Part shown: positions 44,801 to 56,785 of the stretch, one piece after another
Layout: each line of letters opens with the position of its first letter
Numbering within the stretch: position 1 is the stretch's first letter
From: Diplodia intermedia
Lineage: Eukaryota; Ascomycota; Dothideomycetes; Botryosphaeriales; Botryosphaeriaceae
Direction of reading: 5' to 3'
Length of the DNA stretch: 64,000 bases
Assembly (NCBI GenBank): GCA_021495925.1
Contig: JAKEKT010000001.1
Span: forward strand, 806,001 to 870,000
Translations under genes and position numbers: made by a program
The notes under the pieces: generated by a model
Told to the model about the DNA's origin: nothing
What the model saw: the letters and a program-made list of their open reading frames with translations, nothing else
Databases searched by the model: none

Positions 44801-47800
44801 CAGTTGATTAAAGTAGTAGGAAAACTCAGAGAAGACGAAAAAAGCAAGCTCCGAATGTTGCTTGGCAAGCCTCCGAGACATTTCAAACTGCGCTGCTTTG
44901 TACACGGCGATGGTTTTGTCTGAAATACTGATGTCTAGGTCTTGGAGCTTTGAATTCTTGTGCTGGCGCTCCTCTAGTATCCGCAGAATGCGGGCGGACT
45001 TCATCCGAATCTGGTTACTTTCATTGCCTAGGGCGTAGAGCCCCGCTGCAAGGACTTTGAAGAACGGGAGCACGTAGTCTTCCCGCTCGGTCATGACCTG
45101 GGTGACGACTTCAAAGTAGCTCTCGAGGGCCTTTGAACTTTTGCAGAGGTAGCACATTTCGATTGAACGCTCAAGCAGGTACGGATGATCCTTGTTGTGC
45201 AAGATCAAGTTCCGAAGAGCTCGGCGACCAATACTGTGAGACTTGTCGCTGAGGGTGTCGAAGATGGAATCGATCCATGTGATCAATCGTCTCACATCGA
45301 ACTGGAGATTGACACCGCTCTCCGTTTGGATTCTTATCGGTCCTGCACACAGTGTTGCCATCGCGCTCAAGGCTGCGGTGCGCAATTCCTTTTTCTCGAT
45401 CTCCATCGAAGCGGTGGCGTATGTCTTATTGCCCGGATCTGATTCACGTTCAAGGAGAGAGCGGCGCATGGAATCTTCTCTTTGCCGGATTTGGTTTTGA
45501 TTGGGCGAATACCCACACCAATCTTCCATCAGGGCGAAAGCGGCTTTTCGCGCTTGAAATGGCATCCAACGGATGGGATCCTTCGTTCTGTTGATGCCTT
45601 CGAACAGGGCCTCCATGACGCCACAGTAATGTGTTCTCAGCTTGCTGTAGCTCCACTCGTTCTGGACTTCTTGGTCGTTGAGGAACAAACGGAGGTCCTT
45701 CGTGAAAGTAACAAGATTGTTGAGTATCCAGTCATCTCCATAAATCTCCGGGTCCTCCAGGAAATGGGAGGTCAGCTTATAAACGTTGGTGATCTCGGTC
45801 CGGAGGAAGTCCACTGTGCGATCCCGACGAGGAGCAGACACTGTACGCTGATGCATCGTTGTTTGCATCATTTGTGTTGCAAGGCGTGACTTGGCATCAT
45901 CGTTGCACTTTCCCACCAGAGGTTGCAGAGACTCCAATAGAGTCCTGTAGATATTCTGGTTGATGGAGCCTAGCCCAATGACAGCTGCTTCTCGAACTGC
46001 AGCGTTTGGAGCTTGGAGAAGCGCTGCGACGCGTTCGAAGATTACATCCGCCGAATAGATCCTATTGGCTGGGGAAGCCTTTTGCGAAGACTTAGAGCCC
46101 TTTCTCGAATGTGATGGTGTTTGCTGAGATGTGGCTTGTTGGGCTCTGGCGGTGGTCAGCGTGGTGCAGGCGAAGATGAGATACAGCTTCCACTGCTCTA
46201 TGGTCATCTCCGGAGAAGTGACCACCCGTGACTTGCTGGCGGCCATTTCGTAAGAGGGATATGGAGACGGTCGTGGTGCTTGCGCAAGCATTTCGATGTT
46301 GTGTTGCATCTGAAACAATCGCCCGCAGACATTGTTTCTGGTGTGGGCAATCGCGAAAGGACAAATTTCGAAGGCGATCTTGATGAGATTCGGAAACATC
46401 TTGAACCAGAGTGTCGAGTCGTAGGGTGCATCGCTGCTGCAAAGCTCCACCAAGGTGCTGTGCAGATTGCTCTTCCGCATCCCTCTCTGCAGCCGGCTCC
46501 TCTCCGCGACCGAGAGTTTCTCGTCGTTGACGTCCATGACGACCTGGGGGCTGCCTTCTAGGATGCGTATGACCCGGCTACTTTCCCTTCCCAACGCTGT
46601 ATCAAATTCAGTCACAAGCCGAAGCACAGTGACCGCAAAAGTCCGGACCCTTCGAGATGGCGAGCAGAGAAAGAACAGGCCGTGGGATTCGATCTCATCC
46701 ACGTATGCATCGACTCCCATGAAACCAAGTTGAGCTGCCTTATCGCCGTCCGGATCGCCCGACGCCTTTTGGCTTCTAAGCTTGATTTCGTCGATCCATA
46801 TTTGGAGCAGCTCTACATAGAGCCTCAGCGTGCTCTCGATATGCCCAGCGCCGAGCATTCCCCCATCGGACATGGTGGCATAACGATCCTCGAAATTGAA
46901 AATAAACCTCGCGAACCCAATGGTTACCTGTTGCGCATGAGACTGTCGTGCAATGGATTTCAGGGACTGTGCAGACGAGGCTGCTATGCTACTTTGGACA
47001 TGCGCAGTCCCCGTACAAAGGAGATTGATCAGGTGATTGAAGTGGATATGCGGAGAGAGGCACCTGGGAAGAGCCTGGACTGCAACGTGGAGAAGGTCAT
47101 AGAAACCCTGCCGGGCATCCGTTGGTGCGAGGTGGTCGTCCCTTCTCCCAAAACTGAATGCTTCGGCCATTGGCGTCTTCGGTGTCGGGGTGGAGAATTT
47201 TTCATCGAGGACCGCCTGGCCGCCAAAAGCATTGTCGCAGATGATTGTGATCTCGCCAAGAATCTTGCAAAATTTGTTGTAATATTCTTTTGCGATCTCT
47301 GGGAAATCTGCAACAACCACAGGCCTGGACAGCCGTTCCTCTTTGACCGTTACCGCTTTCGTTCGGATGCCTGCCGGCGGTCGAGGGCTGACAGGTTGCA
47401 GAGGCGCATCGAGAGGGTACAGCAGGTCGTCATTTACGAAGGATATAGGGAACGGAGGTTGTTCCCCTTTTTCCAAGTCGGCCATGACGGCAAGGAATGC
47501 TCTTATCCCTATGACCATCCTCTCGGGCTCCAAATTTTCAACCCTCAGGTCTTTTCCACTTCCGAACTGATCAGAGTTCATCAAGGGGAAGATGATGTTC
47601 TTGAAACAAAGGTCCTGATATTTGAAGCCGATTATCCGGATGAGCTGAATGAGGGGCTCAGCAATGGTGGACTCGGTGGACAGGTATGACCTCCTTCCAG
47701 GTTGGAATACTAATCGGATGATTTCCTCCAACTTCCGGGCTGTAGTTCCGTGGGAATCGGAGATCCTATACAGGTAAACCCAGGCTAGTCGGCATATGTT

Positions 47801-49850
47801 CCGGAGAGCATGTGGCCTGGTAGTACGTTCCTTGAGCTTAGGCCCTAGCGGAGTGACCAGGCTCATCCAGTGGGATGCAAAGGCGTCGTGAGGCGATACA
47901 CATGTCAAAACCGTCATGAGTGGAAAGGCGACCTGCCAATGTTTGGGTTTGCTCAGCATTTGTGAAATTCTTGGCTTGATGGTATCAAGGAAGCGTTTCC
48001 ACTTCGTGATGTTGACTTCAGATGTGGCATTCGCCGCAATTGGCAGCAGTAGCTCCTCGAAAAGGTTGCAGTAAGCGTACTTGACGGGTTGTCCGTGAAC
48101 ATCGGCAAAGAGCTCGGCAAGGTTTTGCATCAAGTCGCAGGAGCGACTCCAAGCATCTTCCGGGCTGTACTTGAGCTTCAAGGACTTCATTCCTCGCACA
48201 ATAAGCACGGCTTTCCCTTCGATGGGCCTGTTGTGGACCCCTTTGATGCTTAGATGCTTCTGCATTTCTTTCAGGTCAGCGATGAATCGTCCCGCCACGC
48301 TGTCAAAATTCATGTCGCTCATAACTCCGAGAAGCCGTCCAAAGATCGACCAGTTTGCGTTCCGGAGAGGCGACTCGTCCAGAGATTCAGGATCAGCCTG
48401 CTTGAGCTGGGAGTAAATGATATCTTCAAGTCGTTCCGCCATCTCCTCCGTCACATGCGCCAAGCTGCTCTGGCCGATGATCTCCATCAAGACTCGGCAG
48501 AGGAGGTATATGGAGACCGTGGACTTGCGCTCGGCCTCCACAACCTCCCGTTGTAGGGCTAGTGTGGCGTGTGTGGGGGCGTGTAAGCTCGTGTATGCCT
48601 GAGGTTCTCCTGGCCGTCGTTGGGTGAGATCGCCTGGTGGCATCACTGCTCCCCTCATCTACCTAGAAGGTTAGACCTTGTAGACTTCTAACTACTGGAT
48701 GATCCTACCTGATCGAACTCCTTCTTCTTGTCGCTAGCCTTCTCGCTCTTCGCTTTGCGCCAGAACATCAAAGTATCTATTAACGGCTTCGGCTTTTCGC
48801 GCGCGATGTGTCCAAGTGCGGAAATCAATTGATCGAATGCTGGGTCAACACCAGGGCCGCATATGGCCTCGACCCGCGGTTCTGCACCCTGAACATCAGT
48901 GACGCATTGGTTTATTTTCTGGTCTGCCTGTCCAACAAACTACTCGGAGTTAGCAAAGTCTAGCGACACATAGGCTTTGCACGTACCGCGTTGAACAGGT
49001 GGTGCAGCGCAAGCTCGCCCACAGTGCGGCCATGATGGTGCCGCGACTGCGAGCGCACATGAGATTGCTTGATCCTGAGACTATCCGTGCGATCGAGGCG
49101 CCTGGGTTCCCCGCGATACTGTTGTTCATTGTAGCCGCGGTATTCACCGCTTACCGATGGCGGACCAGTGCCGTATCTCGCGCCACTATTCGAACCGGAC
49201 GGCGAGATTGTCGCGGGAAGTTCTGCGAGCTCGTCCTGCTGCATCATGAAGGGGCCATCGAGGCCATTCGCGCCTACGCCACTGGAGGCGGGTATTGTCT
49301 GCGGACTCAGAGGACTGGTGCCTGGCGAGTTAACGAAACTCGTATTCCGCGAATGTGGTTTTCCATGGACGATGGAAGTGTTGCGATGGTGACCGTACGA
49401 CTGCGATGGCTTCCTCTCCAGCTTCCTTTCCACGCCCGCGTCCGGGCTGGGGCGCTCTCGGGAGATGGCCACGACGGGCGTTTGCGAGCGTGAGGACGGG
49501 CCGCGCTGACTGCTCACAGTAGGCGCGCGGCCTCGGGTCACCGACGAGTCGCGAGAGGGAGCGGAGGGGACAGAGGATGGTGCGGGAAAGTCGGAATGGT
49601 GGTGCGACGGGTTGCCCACATGCTGTCGTGACTGTGACAGAGGGGGGAGAGCTGGAACGACAACGGCTTGATTAGTAGGCTACGCGAAGAAGCACCAGAA
49701 ACAACAGCAGCAGACGGCAGGACGAGGCGTGTATGTGGCGGACGAGGACAGCCATGAGGCGCGGCATGCACGCATCTCGATGTGGAAGCACTTTGGCCTG
49801 CGGAAACCCCGGGGCGGCTGGAAACACTGAGGGGCACACTACTCACCCAT
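41843..49850 (-). CDS. TAO3: Cell morphogenesis protein Tao3/Pag1 (Furry/Mor2 family)
   Basis: Predicted 2551 residues from five exons: 49850-49847, 49651-48987, 48927-48709, 48658-44333 and 44284-41843. Furry-family scaffolds sit in the RAM network, activating the NDR kinase Cbk1/Orb6/Cot1 to direct polarised growth and septation. The N-terminal 200 residues are Ser/His-rich and disordered, with HHHGRTVGELALHHLFNA at their end, the conserved entry to the N domain. HEAT-like helical repeats follow for about 2000 residues, with family landmarks such as PKPLIDTLMFWRKAKSEKAS, SIYLLCRVLMEIIGQ, PFQARKAAFALMEDWCGYSP and GFSMGQLCLILLVDLMV. The C-terminus is Ser/Pro-rich. The size matches Pag1 orthologues. 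Four of five exons are secure. The first exon (4 nt, ATGG, donor GTGAGT) is inferred because the second exon has no in-frame ATG near its start and phase fits. Confidence 0.93.
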
Positions 49851-51298
49851 CCCGCCTGGAGGTGCAGAGACGGCGCTCTACGCGGTGGCCATGGGCGGCT
49901 GGCGGATAGGGCGTGCGAGCGGCGTGGACAGCAGCAATAATTTTATGGCTGGTTCCGCGAGAGTGAACGACGCCCATGCGCGCAGGGAGAGGAGCTCGAG
50001 CGGCGGGAGGAGCCAGTGCCTGACGGCTCGGCCCAATGGGTTGACGCAGAGGGTCCGCCGGCGGTGATCGACGGGGTGTTGCGGCGAGTCACGGCGGAGC
50101 GACTGGGCCCAAGGGCGCGACCGAGCTGTGCTTGCGTCGGGTGCGCCTGTTCCTGCGCGTCTGGAGAGCTGCCGCGTCGCCGTCTCCTGAATGCTTCCTT
50201 CACGCGAGCGGGTGGCGCGCCGGCCCTGGTCTTCACACACGAAACCGTTGCCTGCACGTCAAGGCTCTTGCCAGGGCTGCTGCAGGCCGTTGACCGTGAC
50301 CGTTGGCCGCCGACGCAGCGGTCTGCTGAGTGTGCAGACGCCCCTGTCTGGCCGCTATGGAATTCCTGCGCAGCAAATCACGGCGCGCCTGTGCCTTGCA
50401 ATTGCAGCGCCAGCGGGCCGCGCTCGACGGGCCTGGGGTGTGCGCTGATGTCTCTCGGCGCACGCCTCAGCCTAGAGCCGGCGGCTGACGGGCGGCTGAT
50501 GAGAGCGTGGTCCGATGCCAGCCGGGACGCCCTTTATTCTGAATTACCGTTCCTCTTTGTCGTAGTCAGCAGCACGCTGACTGCGACGAGCCCACCGACG
50601 AGCGCGTCCGAGGCTCCGGAGCAGCAGAATGACCAAGAATAGACAATCGTACCGTGGGCTTCCGGATATTCGCCAGCCCGACGCAGCAGCACTATTGCAG
50701 CGATGGTAGGGCGCCGGGCGCCGCTGTAGGTAGCCGAGCATGTCGCGAGCGCGGGCGCCGTGTCCGGAGCGCTGCTCTTCCGCGCTGCAGGCCGACTGCC
50801 GGCCAAGTCGCCCCGGCTTAGCCCTCATTGGCCTAATGTAAAGCGCAGTAAGGATAGGCATCCACGGCTCAGTCCAGTTGGCTTTCCGAGTCTGCGTTCC
50901 GCTGACTGCGAGATCCGAGGCGACAGCAGAGGGACCTGGCTACTTGTTACTGTCATCGACCACCAGCCCGCCATAAGACGTGCACTGCCGCCCCCAAGCA
51001 GACCTCTTTCAACAGCTCTGCCTCAGCACGGCCGCACGTCCGCGCTGCGATTCCCGGAGATTTCGGGTTGGTTGTGCCACACGTGCCTTCGCAAGCCGGT
51101 CTCGCACTTCCACCCTCGGACTATTCGGATTGCCGTGCCGCGGAATCACCGCCCCTCTGACCACGTAGCCAACGCAGTGCTGCTCGGCGACGGCCTCTAG
51201 TCAAGGCACCAGACGACTCGCGCGCCCCGGGTGAGTGCCAGCGATGCCTATATCTCCGCCGCACCCAGCACCGGCTAACTCTCGTTCAAACAGACATC
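49851..51298. promoter_or_regulatory. Divergent spacer TAO3 / P450 reductase
   Basis: 1.45 kb between outward-facing starts, GC-rich, without a supportable gene. The open frames on both strands are Arg/Ala/Ser-rich artefacts. A C-rich leader with GTGAGT (51230-51235) and CAAACAG just before ATG 51299 suggests a 5' UTR intron in the reductase gene. Confidence 0.45.
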
Positions 51299-53439
51299 AT
51301 GGCGCAACTCGACACGCTCGACATCGTGGTGCTCGCCGTCATCCTGGTGGGCACCGTCGCATACTTTACGAAGGGCACATACTGGGCCAAACCTACCGAT
51401 CCTTACGCAAACTCGCTCGCCCACGCTAATGGCGCGAAGGCCGGCAAGTCGAGGAACGTCATCGAGAAGATGGACGAGACGGGCAAAAATTGCGTGGTCT
51501 TCTACGGATCTCAGACCGGCACCGCTGAGGACTACGCCTCGCGTCTAGCCAAGGAGGGCGCTTCTCGTTTCGGCCTGAAGACGATGGTTGCCGACCTGGA
51601 GGACTATGATTTCGAAAACCTGGACGTCTTCCCCGAGGACAAGGTTGCCATCTTCGTTCTGGCGACTTACGGCGAGGGCGAGCCTACGGACAATGCGGTC
51701 GAGTTCTACGAGTTCATCACCGGCGAGGATACCACATTCAGCGAGGATGCTGCTGCGGCTGATCAGCCCCTGAAGAATCTCAAGTATGTCGCTTTCGGTC
51801 TGGGTAACAACACTTACGAGCATTACAACTCTATGGTTCGCAACGTCGACAAGGCACTCCAGAAGCTGGGCGCCAGTCGGATTGGTGCTGCCGGTGAGGG
51901 TGATGACGGCGCGGGTACCATGGAAGAGGATTTCCTTGCCTGGAAGGATCCCATGTGGGCTGCTCTCACCGAGGCCATGCAGCTCGAGGAACGCGAGGCT
52001 GTTTACGAACCCGTCTTTGACGTCGAGGAGAGGCTTGACATGAACGCTGAGGATGACACGGTCTATCTCGGTGAACCCAACAAGAACCATCTGGAAGGCC
52101 AGTCCAAAGGACCGTACAATGCCCACAACCCGTACATTGCGCCGATTTCTGAGTCGCGCGAACTTTTCACTCCGGGCGACCGCAACTGCCTCCACCTCGA
52201 GGTCGACATCAGCGGCTCCAACCTGTCATACACTACTGGCGATCATGTCGCTGTCTGGCCCACCAACGCGGGTAAGGAGGTCGACAGATTCCTTCGGATC
52301 CTTGGATTGGCGGAGAAGCGCGACACTGTGATCAACGTCAAGGGTATCGATCCTACCGCGAAAGTTCCATTCCCGGCGCCCACCACGTACGACGCTGTTG
52401 TCCGCTATCATATGGAAATTTGTGCCCCGGTCTCTCGTCAGTTTGTTTCTTCTCTGGCTCAATTTGCCCCCAACGACACCATCAAGGCCGAAATGGCTAA
52501 GGTGGGCGGCGACAAGGACTACTTCTACGAGAAGGTGTCTTCTTTGAACCTGAACATTGCTCAGTTGCTTGAGCTCCAGTCGAACGGCGAACAGTGGTCC
52601 AAGGTTCCTTTCTCGATTATGATCGAAGGCCTGCACAAGATCCAGCCGCGTTATTACTCCATCTCCTCGTCCTCGCTCGTTCAGAAGGATAAGATCTCCA
52701 TTACGGCTGTTGTCGAGTCCATTGAGAAGCCTGGCGCGCCGCACGTTGTCAAGGGTGTTACCACGAACTATCTTCTGGCACTGAAGCAGAAGCAGCATGG
52801 TGTCGCGGAGCCTGACCCTCACGGTCTGAATTACGCTCTTACCGGACCTCGTAACAAGTATGATGGCATCCATGTTCCCGTGCACGTTCGTCACTCGAAC
52901 TTCAAGCTTCCCACGGATCCCTCCAAGCCCATCATCATGGTCGGTCCTGGCACCGGTGCTGCGCCCTTCAGAGGGTTCATTCAGGAGCGTGCGGCGCAGG
53001 CTCGCGCTGGTGAAAATGTTGGCAAGACCGTCCTCTTCTTCGGTTGCCGCAGGAGGGATGAGGATTTCCTTTACAAGGAAGAGTGGGAGGTCAGTAGAAA
53101 CCCTCAGAAGCCGCTTTGCAGACCTGCTAACAAGTGGAACAGCAATACCAGAAGGATCTTGGCGATAAGTTCGAGATGCACACCGCTTTCTCTCGTGAAG
53201 GACCGAACAAGGTCTACGTGCAGCACAAGATCGAGGAGAACGCCGAGATTGTCGACCAGCTCCTACAGCAGAAGGCCTACTTTTACGTTTGCGGTGACGC
53301 TGCGAATATGGCGCGCGCTGTCAACGACCTGCTTGGCCAGATCATCTCCAAGCAGCGCGGACTGCCGGAATCCAAGGGCGAGGAGATTGTGAAGTCGATG
53401 CGCGCATCGAACCAGTACCAGGAGGATGTTTGGTCGTAG
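51299..53439 (+). CDS. CPR1: NADPH-cytochrome P450 reductase
   Basis: Predicted 695 residues from exons 51299-53089 and 53143-53439, phase 0. It passes electrons from NADPH through FAD and FMN to microsomal P450s (ergosterol synthesis, xenobiotics) at the ER. An N-terminal membrane anchor (VVLAVILVGTVAYF, residues 10-23) is followed by the FMN domain: FYGSQTGTAEDYA (68-80), LATYGEGEPTDNA and FGLGNNTYEHYN. The FAD-binding motif is PRYYSISSSS; the NADPH region has GPGTGAAPFRGFIQER and, after the intron, YFYVCGDAANMARAV. The C-terminus is DVWS, retaining the Trp that stacks on FAD near the end of the chain. The splice joins KEEWE to QYQKDLGDKF. The length is typical. The yeast name for this enzyme is NCP1. 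Confidence 0.96.
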
Positions 53440-56168
53440 GCAGTATTTGAGAAACTCCGTCTAGACCAAATTTCTGTTCAAGACATCGCCTAGACTACGG
53501 CTGTGTTGTGGCTGCAGCGCAGCTGCGCCAGGGGTTGTTTGATGTGGATATAGTTTTGCTTGGGGCTTCTTTGGATGCATAGTTCTGAAATGGTACACGT
53601 TGGCGTCTGAGTGGAATAGAATAATGCACAGATTAGTATTTGGAGCAACTTGTCGAGTGTTCGAAGCTCGCCGGGCTGGGAGGCGGACCAAGAACGGCTA
53701 GCGGCATCAGAGAGCGAGCGCGGCAACGGACCCTGGAGTCTTCAGACCAGACGAAGATCGAAGGCGGACCCCAACAGCCTCTCCCGTCACCACAGGGTAC
53801 ACCAGATCCCATTGAGGAATGCCTCCGCATCGAATCCCTCTTTCAGCCACAGCTGCCTTGTGCTCACCAGAGCGCATTCCTGCATCCATGGTCACGTCAC
53901 GGGGGCCGAGGGCCCGGCACGCGCAATCCAGGCGGCGGCACAGCGACTGCCGGCGCCAGCAACGTCATGCAAACGGGAGCCCGGCGCTGGGGCAGCCTTG
54001 CCCGCAGAAAAAGAAACGATCCAGGGAAACGGCGGTCAGGAGCAGCATTGCAGCGTCGTCCGCGGTCGTGGAGGGGAGATTTGGGGCGGGTGGCTCCCGG
54101 CATCCTGAACAGGGCGTTCGGACGACTCTGCCTGCTTCCGAACGCACAGCTGTGAAACCTGGGGCGCCCACGGAGCAAAATTCCTGCATTGAAGCGAGAA
54201 GTTAAACCCCCTTTGCGTGCGAGTGCTTACGCCTTGATGCGCGATCGGTCCCAGCAGCCAGGATGCAGGCCGACGCCCCCACGGACCTCAGATGATCAAG
54301 AAACAACTCTGATTGCTAGCCCAGCGCCCGCCCGCGCTCCCGTCGATCCCACCCGGGCGTCCGCGCGCCGAGGTCGTCTGTTACGTTGTCTGCCGTAGCA
54401 CCAGCCAAGATTGCTGATATGGGTGCGCGTTAAGGGCCGCGCTGCAACTGGACGATGTGACAGGTCCCATCTCACTCCGCGTCAGGAGAACAATCGCCGC
54501 GGCGGGCGCATCGTCAAATCCCCGGGCGCTCTGATCCGCAGGCTCTCTTGCCACGTCTCATCGTGAGATCCGATCGAAGGCGCCATCGCCGGTAAAGCGG
54601 GCACCGCTTCACGGAGCGGGCTGGCGCTCAAGACGGCCACTGGAGCCGCTACGCTTTTGGCGCCCCTCGCATGTGGTATGCGCCCACGAAGCACCAGCCG
54701 CACGGGTGGCCTCAAAGAGCAAGACGTCGTTGCACACCAGCTAGGGGAATCTTCCTGTGTCTTCCGCGTCACTCAAACCAGGCTCGCGGGCTGACAAACG
54801 CGGACCGCAGGAGCTGCGGGACACCCAATGGCTCTCAGGGTCTGCACCAGCACGGGTGAGTCGTTATTTCGAGTTTCCTGCTTTAGCAACAATGTCTTGC
54901 GGTGTCTCCTTAGCTTCTCACGAACAAGCAACGAGCCTGGACACCGAGAGGCTAGAGAGCCTTGACGTCGGCATACCGGAAGTGTCCTTGCTTCCTGCTG
55001 CAGCCCGCCGGCTGACGTATCGGTTTGTTGCGGAGCGAGCTGCGGGAGCGGCTGACGGACGTGGTTTCTGGCTGGCAGTCAGGCACGGATGGAGGCGAAG
55101 GTGGCCATGAAGGTGGCCAGTCCCCGGGCCGTCGAGGCTTGTGCTGAAATACCAGGAGGGCAGACACGTATATGTATGACAAGCGAATGCACAGGCAAGA
55201 TTCCAGACCGGGAACTGGCAAGCAACGTGCGTGCATCTTCCCGCGGGAATCTCGCAGATCCACAGGGCTGGGGGGCCTGTGCCAGCCGGGTTGGTGTCTG
55301 CGTTGGCTCACGCCCAGCTTAAAGTAAGAAAGTCGCCTTGTGGAGTCGATGTAACGACGACGCTTCAGTCGCCGGAGCTGACGTCAAACTACCCCGTCTC
55401 GACTTGGACGGTGCGCTGATGCCACTCGGGGCGGGCTTCCGGCAGAGATTGGCACGCATTACGACAGCAGCTGATAGAATGTAAAGACAGGGCCGCGCAG
55501 ATGAAACGGGCGGTAAATAAGCTGCTGCCGTGATGCAGGACGCTTGGGGCATGGTATTCCTGCCGGACAGCCGCGGTGTTGCGCGCATCCAACGTCGCCG
55601 TCTGCAGCCGCGGGCGATGTAGCTCTGGCGTCCTTGGGCGAGGCGCCGGGGCAGTGCGCTCTAGGGCGACGGCCTTTTCAGCCGCCTGCATGCTGTTCCT
55701 GTCTCAGTTAGGAGCGCTGGAGAGTGGTTCGCATTGAGTGACTCTGTACAAGCTGCAAAAGAAACCGCCTCACCCCAAATCGCACCCTGGTCCGTCTACT
55801 ACAGCCCCTTCGCACAGACTGCCGCCGTGCATTTAAAGTGGCACTCGCCTTCGATACAGGACACGAAGGCAGCGTGATCTTGCGCAGACATCGGTATTGA
55901 GACAGCTTCCCCCGGACTATCCTTAAGGGGCCGCAGGCAGGTGCATTGCTCCGAGGCGCTCAGGTGCGCGGCCACAGCTCCCCAAACAGCGACCACGCCA
56001 GATCGCCGTGTACTTCCTGCTTCCAGCCTCTGCAGTCGCTGCCCGTGGCGCGCGGAGCGGAGGGCGTTGCGACGGCGGCACATGTTCGTCTGCACCTGCC
56101 GCTGCCTCTCACTGACGTTGCCTCCTTCCAGAACAACAACTGTCGCCCACTCCCTCGCCGCTAGCGCC

Positions 56169-56199
<31 letters not shown>

Positions 56200-56785
56200 T
56201 CTTTCACACCGCCGCCGCAGTCTGCTTCCCCCTCTTCCTTTTCCTCCTTACACTCTTCGTCCGTCGCCACCCATCCGCCTCAGAGCTCTGCATTTCTTTG
56301 TAGCTTTCCAGACCAAGTGAGCTTGCTCCAGCCCGCCACGCCTCCATTCCCCTCCCGGACTTTCCGCTGACTTCCGTTGCCAGCTTTTGCTCGCAGTCGC
56401 TTCTCCACATCTTCAAGCGATCAGACATCATCGTCAGGTACGTCTAGTCCTATCGCTTCTCTCTCGCAGACGGCTCGCCGCCCCGAACACCCGCCGATGC
56501 CGAGAGCCTCACCATCCATGAGGGCTGCCGAGCACATCATACATGCTGTGCCCTGTCACCCGCTCTCATTTAGTCGGTCTCTTGAGCGGATGGTAACAGC
56601 CATGGTGCAGGTCAACCCGACAGCCGGACAACGGTAGCTTGCCTATCAACTAACAGAACCCGTCCTCGCACCGGTGCGACACCTTCTCTCAGCTCACCTC
56701 ACCCTCTCACTCACCCAATACATTGGAACCCTCGATTATCTCGCCGCCTCTTCGCCCCACACGGAAACTCCGAGCTAACCAGAAC
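53440..56785. other. 3.3-kb gene-free stretch before the RRM gene
   Basis: No supportable coding region, though base composition stays GC-rich and there is no sign of repeat-induced mutation. From about 56000 on, the plus strand is strongly pyrimidine-rich with several donor- and acceptor-like sites, so the last 700 bp are probably a spliced 5' UTR of the RRM gene. The middle (53700-55700) holds only short frames with no motif. Confidence 0.5.
56169..56195 (+). repeat. (CAG)9 microsatellite
   Basis: Nine perfect CAG units, about 590 bp upstream of the RRM-protein start codon, within its likely promoter or 5' UTR. It could be read as poly-Gln in one short open frame, but that frame has no other support. 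Confidence 0.95.

Noticed and set aside
53640..55700. Several 100-170-codon frames on both strands
   Set aside because: Overlapping Arg/Pro/Ala-rich frames with no motif and no in-phase splice chain; typical of GC-rich non-coding DNA.
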